A stretch of DNA of 48,213 nt, taken from an uncultured Clostridiaceae bacterium. Its GTDB lineage: Bacteria; Bacillota; Clostridia; TANB77; CAG-508. The translations under genes and the position numbers were made by a program. The notes beneath the pieces are model-generated. The model did not search any database. It was given only the letters and a program-made list of their open reading frames with translations, and was not told where the DNA came from. Numbering within the stretch: position 1 is the stretch's first letter; every line of letters starts with the position of its first letter. The stretch covers positions 1 to 48,213 of the forward strand of contig CANRSN010000002.1 of NCBI GenBank assembly GCA_947642455.1, read 5' to 3'. Below, piece by piece: positions 16,761 to 24,865 of this stretch.

Positions 16761-17342
16761 ATGGAAGAAGAAACAATAGTAAAATTGAAAGCAAAAGTAA
16801 TGTTACAAAAAATAGATAAATTATGTGAAGTATATATAAGGAATTTAGATGAAACTAATGAATTACAAATTAATGCGTTAAAAATAATAAAAAAACAATT
16901 CCTATTAATGTATAATGAACTTATAACAAGAAGAGAATATGAAAAATATAGAGAAATAGAAGATATAGTAATTAAAGAAATATCAAAAGTAGAATTAAAA
17001 TTAGATGAATATGTATTTAGTAATCGTAAAGATTTTCAAAAAATAATAACAAAAAATAAGGAAGAGATATATAATTCAGAAAATTATATATTTTTTCAAA
17101 ATGTCGAAGAGTTATTGAATAAATTAGAAATATTAAATCAATTATTTAAAAGATATAGTTCATATATGAGTAGGAAAAAGGAAGAAGAGTTTCAACATCA
17201 AATAACTTGTTTAAAATTTGAAATATTATATAGAAAACAAGTAGAAGAGCTAATATATCAAAATGGAAATACAAATATAGGACAATATATTAATAGTGAG
17301 GAAGAAAAAGCTATTTTTAAAAAATATTGGGAGAAAAGTTAG
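16761..17342 (+). CDS. Alpha-helical protein of unknown function
   Basis: A 193-residue Lys/Glu/Ile-rich soluble protein, predicted almost wholly helical, with no signal peptide, membrane helix or recognisable motif. ATG 16761 follows TATGGAGTAAAA. Its last 16 bases overlap the next open frame (-1 frame), which has no ATG of its own near its beginning. The two may be translationally coupled or may have been one gene. I do not recognise the family. Confidence 0.65.
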   Translation: MEEETIVKLKAKVMLQKIDKLCEVYIRNLDETNELQINALKIIKKQFLLMYNELITRREYEKYREIEDIVIKEISKVELKLDEYVFSNRKDFQKIITKNKEEIYNSENYIFFQNVEELLNKLEILNQLFKRYSSYMSRKKEEEFQHQITCLKFEILYRKQVEELIYQNGNTNIGQYINSEEEKAIFKKYWEKS

Positions 17343-18670
17343 TTGAAGTAGTAGATATAGAAGATAGCCTTTCCAAAGATAATATATTTGCAACACCAGT
17401 TGATCAAATATTAAATAATAAAAAATTATTAGAAAGACTAATAATAATTGATATGAAAAGAAATCCATATAATTATATAGAGTTAGTAAAAGCAAAAATT
17501 TTTAATGCACATTTATGTAACATAGGAGATAATCCATTTGAAAAGGAAGTTTATTATTATGGAAGAGATAAAAACTTAGAAATAAATAGAGTAAACTATT
17601 CATTATTAAATGCAATTCTTGAGAGTATAATAACAGATGATAATATAAGTCTTATAGAGTGTATAAAATTATATAATAGATTTGGCTTTAAGTGTAGACC
17701 AATACTACTTAATGATGGGCAGAAATGTATAAAAATTATTTATAATGCTGTAAAGTGGTCAAAGCAATATGAAAAGATTTTACAAAAAGAGAGATGTACA
17801 AAAAAAGTAAACAAAAAAGAATATTGCAAAATAGATTTTACAGGTTTAGTATATGAGTTTTATAAAGACGTTATAAGTCAAATATTAGTTAATTATGATG
17901 AAGATGAACGTAATTTAGAGGAATTGTTAAATAAAAGAGATGTAAAAATAAGTTCTAAAAATAAAAAAACTAAAAAACAAAAAATATCTAGAGAGGAAGA
18001 ACAATTACAAATAAAAAAACAGAAAGTAAAGAATACTGGAATTATAACAAAAGATATAGATGTAGCTATTTTATTAATAAAAGATATTATAGCCCAATAT
18101 AATAGCAAAATGTCAAAAAATGATAATTCATCAGACATATTTGATTCTTTTTTTTCTTCAAGAGAAGAGAACATGCAAATAGTAAAAAAATTAAGTGATG
18201 ATATACAATGGTTAGAAGAATTAAAAAATAAAAAAGAGCAATTAACATTAGATGAATCTAGAAGGTTATTACTTATTATAAATAATATTTATAAAGAATT
18301 ACATGTTGCATATGATGCAAGGGAAATATTACCTCTGGAAAACATGGGAAGTAAGAATAGTTCTCAAGTATATTTAGCACCAGTGCCAAAATTATATATT
18401 CCGTCTTACAAAAGATATGAACCTGATTATGAAACAAGGGATATAAGACCATTATGGGAAGAATATAAAAAACAATTTAAAGACTTAAATATAGATGTAT
18501 TAAAATATACAGAAACTTTTGATGGCGAAATAGATTATTTTGAAATCTGCGTAAATTTGGGTGATATATCAGATTTGCCTATTGATTACCAAAAAGTTAA
18601 ATTACTAACAAAAGAAAAAATAAACGAAATTATGGAAAGGGATAAATGTGATAGGGATTACGTACTATAA
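17327..18670 (+). CDS. Large hypothetical protein overlapping the upstream gene
   Basis: A 447-residue protein without signal peptide or membrane helices. An N-terminal part (1-190) contains Cys-containing helical segments. A lysine-rich linker (about 205-235, KKTKKQKISREEEQ) follows. The C-terminal part ends in PLWEEYKKQFKDLNIDVLKY and a conserved-looking LPIDYQKVKLLTKEKINEIM segment. The open frame begins at 17321 after a stop, and the only standard start near it is TTG 17327, inside the previous gene and in the -1 frame. The A-rich tract at 17319-17324 could allow slippage from the first gene. I do not recognise the family. A palindromic mobile element follows 35 bases after the stop. Confidence 0.65.
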   Translation: MGEKLVEVVDIEDSLSKDNIFATPVDQILNNKKLLERLIIIDMKRNPYNYIELVKAKIFNAHLCNIGDNPFEKEVYYYGRDKNLEINRVNYSLLNAILESIITDDNISLIECIKLYNRFGFKCRPILLNDGQKCIKIIYNAVKWSKQYEKILQKERCTKKVNKKEYCKIDFTGLVYEFYKDVISQILVNYDEDERNLEELLNKRDVKISSKNKKTKKQKISREEEQLQIKKQKVKNTGIITKDIDVAILLIKDIIAQYNSKMSKNDNSSDIFDSFFSSREENMQIVKKLSDDIQWLEELKNKKEQLTLDESRRLLLIINNIYKELHVAYDAREILPLENMGSKNSSQVYLAPVPKLYIPSYKRYEPDYETRDIRPLWEEYKKQFKDLNIDVLKYTETFDGEIDYFEICVNLGDISDLPIDYQKVKLLTKEKINEIMERDKCDRDYVL

Positions 18671-18704
18671 GTTTGGTATACTTATAATTTGCAATAAAAA
18701 AAAT

Positions 18705-18925
18705 AGCAAAAAAGAGTACAATTTGTTACATTTCGCAGATTAGAATCAAAATTATATAAGTACTATAATATTTATTTTAACAAAGTTTTTTACTGGCTTC
18801 GCCAATCGCCCTAGGTCATGTCCACTGTGGGAGCTTCCCTGCGCAAAACTTTGTTAAAATAAATATTATAGTACTTAAGTGAATATTATATCTGCGAAAT
18901 GAAACAAATTGTACTCCTTTTTACT
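18705..18925. repeat. Palindromic MITE-like element, complete copy
   Basis: A 221-bp element. The outer arms (18705-18740 and 18890-18925) match at 33 of 36 positions and the inner arms GTACTATAATATTTATTTTA... are perfectly complementary for over 30 bases. The core (about 18789-18844) carries TGGC-TTC-GCCA and GGGA-GCT-TCCC mini-hairpins. ATAAAAAAA occurs on both sides (18694-18702 and 18927-18935) and could be a 9-bp target duplication, but it is low in complexity. Confidence 0.88.
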
Positions 18926-18940
18926 GATAAAAAAACAAGA

Positions 18941-19073
18941 TTTAAGTTTCCATGTTTTTTGAAATAGCAAGTTTTAGATTATATTTAGAAAAACTTACAC
19001 AGAATATTAATATTTGTGTATAGTATAAATTAAAACCTAAAACTTGCTATTTCAAAAAATACCGAAACTTAAA
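18941..19073. repeat. Second, unrelated palindromic element
   Basis: TTTAAGTTTC...TTTTTTGAAATAGCAAG on the left is the complement of the right side (CTTGCTATTTCAAAAAA...GAAACTTAAA). The stem is more than 35 bases with few mismatches and a loop of about 55 bases. It lies 15 bases from the previous element and has no GC-rich core. It occupies the upstream region of rnhB. Confidence 0.75.
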
Positions 19074-19141
19074 AACAATATAGTTGATTTTATTTAATAT
19101 AAATTATATAATTATAAAAAATTATAAAAATGGAGTTAAAA

Positions 19142-19771
19142 ATGAAAGAAAAGGAATTAGAAAGATTAACAAAAATAAAAGAAATAGAAAACGAAATATA
19201 CAATAAAGGTGAAATCCAAACAATAGCAGGAATAGATGAAGCAGGAAGAGGACCACTTGCAGGACCTGTAGTAGTTGCAGCAGTTATAATGCCAAAAGAC
19301 TCTATGATAGAAGGAATAAATGACTCAAAAAAAGTATCAGAGAAAAAAAGAGAATTACTATATGAACAAATAATTGAAGAAGCAATTAGTTATAATGTAG
19401 GTATAATAGATCAAAAAGAAATAGACAGAATAAATATATTAAATGCTACAAAGGAAGGACTAACACAAGCAGTAAAAGGGTTATCAATAAAACCTGACGA
19501 AATATTAGTAGATGCATTAACAAAAATAGATACTACAGGAATACCATATATATCTATAATAAAAGGTGATGCAAAAAGTTATTCTATTGCAGCAGCATCA
19601 ATTATTGCTAAAGTAACAAGAGATAGAATTATGAGACAATGGGATGAAATATATCCACAATATGGATTTAGCAAACATAAAGGTTATGGAACGAAAATGC
19701 ACATAGAAGCAATAAAAGAATGTGGGATATGTCCATTACATAGATTAAGTTTTGTAAAAAATTTTATATAG
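19142..19771 (+). CDS. rnhB: Ribonuclease HII
   Basis: A 209-residue enzyme that removes RNA from RNA/DNA hybrids and single ribonucleotides from DNA. The acidic active site is visible: IAGIDEAGRGPLAGP (Asp and Glu, residues about 30-45), LVDAL and KGDAKSYSIAAASIIAKVTR (two further Asp). NDSKKVSEKKRE is also typical. Length is normal. I prefer ATG 19142 over the in-frame ATG 19130 because GGAG (19131-19134) then lies seven bases upstream, the same arrangement as at 16761. A 15-bp perfect hairpin follows the gene. Confidence 0.95.
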   Translation: MKEKELERLTKIKEIENEIYNKGEIQTIAGIDEAGRGPLAGPVVVAAVIMPKDSMIEGINDSKKVSEKKRELLYEQIIEEAISYNVGIIDQKEIDRINILNATKEGLTQAVKGLSIKPDEILVDALTKIDTTGIPYISIIKGDAKSYSIAAASIIAKVTRDRIMRQWDEIYPQYGFSKHKGYGTKMHIEAIKECGICPLHRLSFVKNFI

Positions 19772-19792
19772 GGTTTGTAGAGACAATTAATC

Positions 19793-19827
19793 TTGTATAG
19801 GAAAAATATTCAATTTTTCCTATACAA
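19793..19827. terminator. Perfect 15-bp hairpin between rnhB and the XRE gene
   Basis: TTGTATAGGAAAAAT pairs with ATTTTTCCTATACAA around a five-base loop. No T tract follows on either strand, so it may work as a weak bidirectional terminator between convergent genes. The TATAGGAAAAAT sequence also occurs in the hairpins at about 5680-5700. Confidence 0.55.
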
Positions 19828-19850
19828 AAGGGTTATCGACAAAATATAAG

Positions 19851-20102
19851 TTATATATTAATTGCTTGTTTTGAAATATGTGCAATTTTCTTAGGGTAAG
19901 GAACAACTTCGTCAGTTCTATATAATAGGTAATCAATACTTGTATCATAAAAGTCTGCTAATATAGACAATAACTCTAATGGTATATTTCTTTTATTAAG
20001 TTCATAATAAGAATATGCTACTTGAGATATATTAAGAATTTTACTTAACTGCTTTTGAGTAAGGTCATTATCTTCTCTTAAATTTTTAATACGAGTTTTC
20101 AT
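19851..20102 (-). CDS. XRE-family HTH transcriptional regulator
   Basis: An 83-residue Cro/cI-type DNA-binding protein. The helix-turn-helix lies at residues about 12-45 (LTQKQLSKILNISQVAYSYY, then ELNKRNIPLELLSILADFY), followed by DTSIDYLLYRTDEVVP, the usual end of this domain. It is typical of small stand-alone repressors of chromosomal or mobile origin. AAAGG precedes ATG 20102. It is divergent from pdp across a 279-base AT-rich region that contains an AAAAAGTTTAT...ATAAACTTTTT inverted repeat (about 20154-20200), a possible operator. No antitoxin or phage partner is adjacent. Confidence 0.88.
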   Translation of the reverse strand: MKTRIKNLREDNDLTQKQLSKILNISQVAYSYYELNKRNIPLELLSILADFYDTSIDYLLYRTDEVVPYPKKIAHISKQAINI

Positions 20103-20381
20103 ATTTAAAATCCTTTCTAATGAATACTAATTTACAATTCTGTAATAAATTCTAAAAAGTTTATATATTTTTAAAATGATATAAAAATAAATAAACTTTT
20201 TAAAATAATGAAAAGTAATCAAGAAAATTATAGAATAAAATGTCGTAATATATTGAAATTTAAAACAAAATGTTATATAAAGAAGATGAAAGAGTAATTT
20301 TTTAATTTTTACTAATATAAAAAAATGAAAATATTATATGAAAAAATAGAGCCACAAGAGGTAGAAAGGAAAATGTGAAAA

Positions 20382-21638
20382 ATGAGTATAATAGAAATAA
20401 TTAGAAAAAAGCAACAAAAAGAAGAATTAACAAAAAGTGAAATAGAATATTTTGTAACCAATTATACAAAAGGGGAAATAGCAGACTATCAGGCAGCTGC
20501 ATTAATAATGGCAATATATTTAAATGGAATGACAAATGAAGAGATAACAAATTTAACTATAGCAATGGCAAATTCAGGCGAGACTTTAGATTTGTCTAGT
20601 TTAGGCACAGTTATAGACAAGCATAGTACAGGAGGAGTAGGAGACAAAGTAACCTTAATATTGATGCCAGTAGTAGCAGCACTTGGGATACCAGTTGCCA
20701 AAATGTCAGGAAGAGGACTAGGGTTCACAGGAGGAACTGTAGATAAATTAGAATCTATAAAAGGATATAAAACAAATCTATCAATTGAAGAAATGATACA
20801 AAATGTAAAAAAAGTTGGAATTAGTTTAATTTCACAAACAGCCAATTTAGCACCAGCAGATAAAAAATTGTATGCACTTAGAGATGTAACTTCATGTACT
20901 GATAGCATTCCATTAATAGCCTCAAGTATAATGAGTAAAAAAATTGCAGCAGGAGCAAATAAAATTGTATTAGATGTTACATATGGAAGTGGAGCATTTA
21001 TGAAAACAAAAGAAGATGCCGAAAAGCTAGCTGAAACAATGAAACAAATAGGAGAACTAGCAAATAGAGAAACTATTTGCATAATTACAGATATGGATCA
21101 ACCATTAGGGTATAGTATAGGTAATAGTTTAGAAGTAATAGAAGCAATTGAAGCATTAAAAGGAAATATGAAAAAAGATGTAAAACATGTAGTTTTAACT
21201 TTAGGAGCAGAAATGTTAAAGCTAGCAGGAAAAGGGGAAGATATTTCAAAAAATGAAGAAATGATATTACAAGTAATTAAAAATGGAAAAGCATTAGAAA
21301 AATTTAAACAATTAGTACAAAATCAAGGAGGAGATGTTAGTTATATAGAAAATACTGAAATGTTTGGAAAAGCGAAATACATAGTTCCAGTATATAGTCC
21401 AATAAGTAAAAACAAAATAAATAAACTAAATGCTGAAATAATAGGAAGAGCTTCATGTATGCTAGGTGCTGGAAGAGAAAAGAAAGATGACAAAATAGAT
21501 ATGGCAGCTGGAATAGTATTAAATAGAAAAAAAGGTGATGAATTAAAAAAAGGGGATATACTAGCATATATTCATACAAATAGAAAAGATAAAATAGAAG
21601 AAGCAGAAAAACAAATAATATTAGCTTATACTAATTAG
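20382..21638 (+). CDS. pdp: Pyrimidine-nucleoside phosphorylase
   Basis: A 418-residue enzyme of nucleoside salvage that splits uridine, deoxyuridine or thymidine with phosphate. Family marks: KHSTGGVGDKVTL at residues 80-92 (phosphate site), MSGRGLGFTGGTVDKLESI near 110-128 (the thymidine phosphorylase signature), SIMSKKIAAGANKIVLDVTYGSGAFMK near 180-210, and the C-terminal domain with GRASCMLGAGREKKDDKID. Thymidine and pyrimidine phosphorylases cannot be separated with confidence here. The Gram-positive context favours Pdp. AAAGGAAAATGTGAAAA precedes ATG 20382. A mobile palindrome has inserted right at the stop codon. Confidence 0.93.
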   Translation: MSIIEIIRKKQQKEELTKSEIEYFVTNYTKGEIADYQAAALIMAIYLNGMTNEEITNLTIAMANSGETLDLSSLGTVIDKHSTGGVGDKVTLILMPVVAALGIPVAKMSGRGLGFTGGTVDKLESIKGYKTNLSIEEMIQNVKKVGISLISQTANLAPADKKLYALRDVTSCTDSIPLIASSIMSKKIAAGANKIVLDVTYGSGAFMKTKEDAEKLAETMKQIGELANRETICIITDMDQPLGYSIGNSLEVIEAIEALKGNMKKDVKHVVLTLGAEMLKLAGKGEDISKNEEMILQVIKNGKALEKFKQLVQNQGGDVSYIENTEMFGKAKYIVPVYSPISKNKINKLNAEIIGRASCMLGAGREKKDDKIDMAAGIVLNRKKGDELKKGDILAYIHTNRKDKIEEAEKQIILAYTN

Positions 21639-21646
21639 ATTTAAGT

Positions 21647-21867
21647 AGCAAAAAAGAGTGCAATTTGTTACAATTCATAGATTGAAATTAGAAGTCAATA
21701 GGCAATATAATATTTATTTTGTCGAAGTTTTTTACTGGCTTCGCCAATCGCTCTGGGTCATGTCCACTGTGGGAGCTTCCCTGCGCAAAACTTCTAAAAA
21801 TAAATATTATATTGCCTAGATAGATAATTAATATCTATGAATTGTAACAAATTGTCTCTTTTTTGCT
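21647..21867. mobile_element. Palindromic MITE-like element with 9-bp target duplication
   Basis: A 221-bp non-coding element. The outer arms AGCAAAAAAGAGTGCAATTT... and its complement match over about 35 bases with one gap. The inner arms GGCAATATAATATTTATTTT pair with AAAATAAATATTATATTGCC, and the core is at about 21731-21786. AGATTTAAG occurs on both sides (21637-21645 and 21869-21877), one base outside the arms, which is good evidence of a 9-bp target-site duplication and so of transposition. It has no transposase of its own. The left duplication overlaps the pdp stop codon. Confidence 0.88.
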
Positions 21868-22032
21868 GAGATTTAAGCTTTTGCTTGAAATATACATAAA
21901 ATTATGATAAGATAATAATATATTTTTATTTTGTCAAGTACAAAAATATATATTCCTTTGCTATACCTAGGAGTAAAACTAGGTTTTACATATATAGTCA
22001 CACATAACCGTTATTCGGAAAGGAGAATAGTA

Positions 22033-22533
22033 ATGAAAATCTATAGAATTATAGTCATTATCTTATCAATTGCAGTAGGAATTGGTTCAAATGTATGGGT
22101 ATATTTAACATCACCAGTAGTAAAACCTACAATTACAGGAGCTATTACATCAGAAAGCTATCAAACTTTAAAAGACTACGCATTTGAATTTGCTACAAAT
22201 GGTGATACAGAGCCAAGGGAGGGTATTATTGTAACAAGTAACTTTACAGAAGAAACCTTAACAATAAAAGTAGATGAAGAAATATATGGAATTGAAGCAA
22301 TATTTCCAATATCAAAATTTGAGAGGAAAATTGAAAATGGAATTTTATCATATGTAGCAATTATTGATTATAACAATGTAACATATTTAGAACATACAGT
22401 TATTGAATCACCATATAAATATATTATTGCTATGATTGCTTTAGCTATAATGAGTGCAATTTTAGTATATATGGTATTATATGTAGCTGTATATGGTATG
22501 AAAAAAATTCTAAAAGGAGAATATTCTCAATGA
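22033..22533 (+). CDS. Small membrane protein, unknown function
   Basis: A 166-residue protein with a membrane helix at each end: residues about 5-26 (IIVIILSIAVGIGSNVWVYL) and about 132-155 (AMIALAIMSAILVYMVLYVA). In between lies an extracytoplasmic beta-rich region, apparently without Cys. Both termini would be cytoplasmic. AAAGGAGAATAGTA precedes ATG 22033, so the in-frame ATG-less extension toward 21931 is rejected. A bidirectional terminator follows. I do not recognise the family. Confidence 0.7.
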   Translation: MKIYRIIVIILSIAVGIGSNVWVYLTSPVVKPTITGAITSESYQTLKDYAFEFATNGDTEPREGIIVTSNFTEETLTIKVDEEIYGIEAIFPISKFERKIENGILSYVAIIDYNNVTYLEHTVIESPYKYIIAMIALAIMSAILVYMVLYVAVYGMKKILKGEYSQ

Positions 22534-22579
22534 AAATTTTAACTACAAAGAGTAGTAATATAAAAAAGAAAATTTAAGA

Positions 22580-22625
22580 AAAACAGAGTATATTTTGCCA
22601 CTAATGGTTTAATATACTCTGTTTT
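22580..22625. terminator. Bidirectional intrinsic terminator
   Basis: AAAACAGAGTATATT pairs perfectly with AATATACTCTGTTTT around a 16-base loop. A/T tracts on both sides give T runs on both strands. It separates the convergent genes 22033-22533 and 22681-22926. Confidence 0.88.
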
Positions 22626-22680
22626 AATCATGCCTCGTTTGTTCTATATTTCCATAATATATAAATTAGCCTAAAATATT

Positions 22681-22926
22681 TTAACATTTTAGATTAATTT
22701 TTAAAGTAGAATCCTGAGATATAAATCTATTAATATTTTTTTGAGTAATACCAGTATAACAAGCTAATTCTTCTGTAGAATAAGGATTGGTATTATCAGT
22801 AATATTTTCTTGAATAAAGTCTTTTAATTTTGCCATTTCGAACTTATCTTGAGGTTCGCAGTTAGGGCAAACATTAGTATTTGTTGTAAAAAAAGCACCA
22901 CAACGGCTACATTTATTTAGTTCCAT
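22681..22926 (-). CDS. YvyF-like zinc-ribbon/HTH protein
   Basis: An 81-residue protein with a treble-Cys zinc ribbon (CSRCGAFF...CPNCEP, residues 6-23) joined to a small helical domain (EELACYTGITQKNINRFISQ) that looks like a winged-helix remnant. This combination and the MELN start resemble the YvyF family seen in Firmicute flagellar regions. No flagellar genes are present in the window, so a role in motility is doubtful and it may act as a small regulator. TAGGAGGTTTTTAA precedes ATG 22926. Confidence 0.65.
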   Translation of the reverse strand: MELNKCSRCGAFFTTNTNVCPNCEPQDKFEMAKLKDFIQENITDNTNPYSTEELACYTGITQKNINRFISQDSTLKINLKC

Positions 22927-23017
22927 TTAAAAACCTCCTAAAAATACAATTTATATTATAATTTGACATTCATTATATCATAATAAATTAAAAATAAAAA
23001 GATAATTTTAAAAATAC

Positions 23018-23046
23018 TTGTAAATTTAATATAAAAAATGTATAAT
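23018..23046 (+). promoter_or_regulatory. Sigma-A promoter of the PerR-like gene
   Basis: TTGTAA (23018-23023), a 17-base spacer and TATAAT (23041-23046). The Fur-type box begins three bases downstream of the -10. Confidence 0.8.
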
Positions 23047-23047
23047 A

Positions 23048-23064
23048 ATGATAATTATTATCAT
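23048..23064 (+). promoter_or_regulatory. Fur-type operator (perfect 7-1-7 box)
   Basis: TGATAATTATTATCA at 23049-23063 is an exact match to the Bacillus Fur consensus TGATAATnATTATCA, extended one base each side. It overlaps the expected transcription start, so a bound Fur-family dimer would repress. The gene downstream is itself Fur-family, which implies autoregulation. Confidence 0.85.
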
Positions 23065-23067
23065 AAA

Positions 23068-23236
23068 GGAGAAAAGGTTAAAAAATAATTACAATTTTGG
23101 CGTCGTCAAACTGTATTTTAAATTTAATCAACGTACAATTAGTATGCCTCATAAATTTAAAATTTGTTTTCCTAGCCAAAATTTAATTTTTTTCCAACTA
23201 GATTATTTGTGCATTGAGGAAGGAATGTGATTAAAG
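23068..23236 (+). promoter_or_regulatory. Structured 5' leader, copy 2 (candidate cis-regulatory RNA)
   Basis: Nearly identical to 199-362. P1 is AATTTTGGC (23093-23101) with GCCAAAATT (23175-23183). P2 and P3 are unchanged. The differences inside the folded part (T to C and C to T) fall in unpaired segments between P1 and P2. The ribosome-site-covering helix survives: ATTTTTTTC (23186-23194) with GGAAGGAAT (23218-23226), where a C-G pair in copy 1 has become T-G. Spacing from AAGGA to the start codon is 12 bases in both. Confidence 0.65.
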
Positions 23237-23647
23237 ATGAAAAAATATAGTAGACAAAGAGAGCTTATATTAAATTCATTAAGAAATAGAATGGATCATC
23301 CAACAGCAGAAATATTATACTTAGATCTAAAAAATCAAATGCCTGAAATAGGAATTGCAACAGTATATAGAAACTTAGCAGAATTGTGTGAGAGTGGAAA
23401 TATAATAAAAATAAAATCAAAATCTGGTCCAGATAGATATGATGGTAATTTAGAACCACATATACATTTTGAATGTAATAAATGTCATGAAATCTATGAC
23501 ATAGAAATGCAAAGTACAGCAACAAAAAGAATAGAAAATGAAGTTAGAAGATTTACAGAAGATATAGGGGCTGAATATTCAAATTCAAGCATCTATATAG
23601 ATGGATATTGTAAAAAATGTAAAGTACTAATTAATATAGCTTATTAA
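23237..23647 (+). CDS. perR: Fur-family regulator, PerR-like
   Basis: A 136-residue metal-dependent repressor. The winged helix is at 1-60 (GIATVYRNLAEL recognition helix). All five regulatory metal ligands of Bacillus PerR are present: His21 (HPTAE), Asp69 (DRYDGN), His75 and His77 (PHIH) and Asp88 (EIYD), where iron sensors usually have Glu at the last position. Two CxxC pairs (Cys80/Cys83, Cys125/Cys128) form the structural zinc site. This suggests peroxide sensing by iron-catalysed oxidation. The operator in its own promoter is the Fur rather than the PerR consensus, so its regulon needs care. The start is ATG 23237 with GAGGAAGGA upstream, inside the repeated leader. Confidence 0.82.
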   Translation: MKKYSRQRELILNSLRNRMDHPTAEILYLDLKNQMPEIGIATVYRNLAELCESGNIIKIKSKSGPDRYDGNLEPHIHFECNKCHEIYDIEMQSTATKRIENEVRRFTEDIGAEYSNSSIYIDGYCKKCKVLINIAY

Positions 23648-23731
23648 TATAGGATTCATATTTTAAAATGAGGGTGTCATATAATAAATTTTTACTAAAT
23701 TAAGATACCACTTTTGATTAGAAAATTATAA

Positions 23732-23779
23732 AAAATATAGAATATTTTACCACTTTAATGATGAAATATTCTATATTTT
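23732..23779. terminator. Bidirectional terminator between perR and tsf
   Basis: AAAATATAGAATATTT pairs perfectly with AAATATTCTATATTTT around a 16-base loop, with T runs on the minus strand. Positions 23790-23875 also contain GGGTGTC...GACACCC and a second AGGACACCCTC, a short motif that recurs near 5640. No gene is seen in 23648-23896. Confidence 0.8.
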
Positions 23780-23896
23780 ATTATAAAATTGGGTGTCTGT
23801 TTTTTATAACTTAATTATAGGACACCCTCGTTCAATTTAGGATATTCTCTAATTATTTTAGGACACCCTCTTCTTCTACATTAAAACTTTAAGTTA

Positions 23897-24781
23897 CTAA
23901 CCATTAATTTGTTTTGCAACTTCTTCTGCGAAATTTTCTTCTTTTTTCTCTAAACCTTCGCCTTTTTCGATTCTTGCAAATCTTACTATTTTTGCACCTT
24001 TTGCTTCAACCATTTTGCCAACCTTTTCATCTGGATTTTTAACAAAGGCTTGTTCAACTAAACAAATTTCACCATAGAATTTAGAAATTCTTCCTTGAAC
24101 CATTTTTTCTGCTATTTCAGCTGGTTTGCCTTCATTCATAGCTTGAGCCTTTAAAATTTCCATTTCTTTTTGAACTCTATCTTGAGGAACAGCTTCTCTA
24201 TCTAGATATTCTGGTTTAGCTGCTGCAATTTGCATACATACATCTTTAGAAACATCTTCAGAAGCATTTTCCATTTCTACTAAAACTGCAATTTTTCCAT
24301 CTCCATGAATATATTTAGAAACAGTACCATTTGCAGATTCAAATCTTTCAAATCTTCTAATAGACATATTTTCACCGATAGTAGCGATTTTTTCTGTTAA
24401 AACTTCTTGAACTGTTTTTCCTGCAACAGAAATAGATTCTTGAGCTAATAATTCTTCAACTGTTGCAGGAGCTTTTTCAGCAATTTGTTTTGCAACACTC
24501 TCTACAAAAGTTCTAAAATCTTCATTTTTAGCAACGAAGTCTGTTTCTGCGTTAACTTCAACTGCAACACCAACTTTTCCATTTTCTGAAACATAAGCTG
24601 CTGCCAAACCTTCTGCTGCAATTCTTCCAGATTTTTTAGCTGCTTTAGAAAGCCCTCTTTCACGTAATAACTCAATTGCTTTTTCTTCATCTCCATTAGT
24701 TTCTGCTAATACTTTTTTGCAGTCCATCATTCCTGCACCTGTTTTTTCTCTTAATTCTTTTACTTGACTTGCTGTAACCAT
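23897..24781 (-). CDS. tsf: Elongation factor Ts
   Basis: The 294-residue guanine-nucleotide exchange factor for EF-Tu. The N-terminal UBA-like domain (VKELREKTGAGMMDCKKVL) and the signature NAETDFVAKNEDF near residues 80-90 are clear, followed by the two core subdomains and a C-terminal FARIEKGEGLEKKEE helix. It is complete. GGGAGGAAATAAA precedes ATG 24781. It follows rpsB by 84 bases on the same strand, the classic rpsB-tsf operon, and is probably transcribed from the rpsB promoter. Confidence 0.97.
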   Translation of the reverse strand: MVTASQVKELREKTGAGMMDCKKVLAETNGDEEKAIELLRERGLSKAAKKSGRIAAEGLAAAYVSENGKVGVAVEVNAETDFVAKNEDFRTFVESVAKQIAEKAPATVEELLAQESISVAGKTVQEVLTEKIATIGENMSIRRFERFESANGTVSKYIHGDGKIAVLVEMENASEDVSKDVCMQIAAAKPEYLDREAVPQDRVQKEMEILKAQAMNEGKPAEIAEKMVQGRISKFYGEICLVEQAFVKNPDEKVGKMVEAKGAKIVRFARIEKGEGLEKKEENFAEEVAKQING

Positions 24782-24865
24782 TTTATTTCCTCCCTTAATG
24801 TCATTTTATTATAAAAGGTAGAGCAGATAAAGGCTCCACCTCTATATAACTTTAAAATTTACAAA

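Noticed and set aside
18740-18890. A tRNA or other known RNA in the GC-rich core of the palindromic element
   Set aside because: The core has two mini-hairpins but no cloverleaf, no TTCGA arm in place and no CCA end. It occurs in three diverged copies as part of a repeat.
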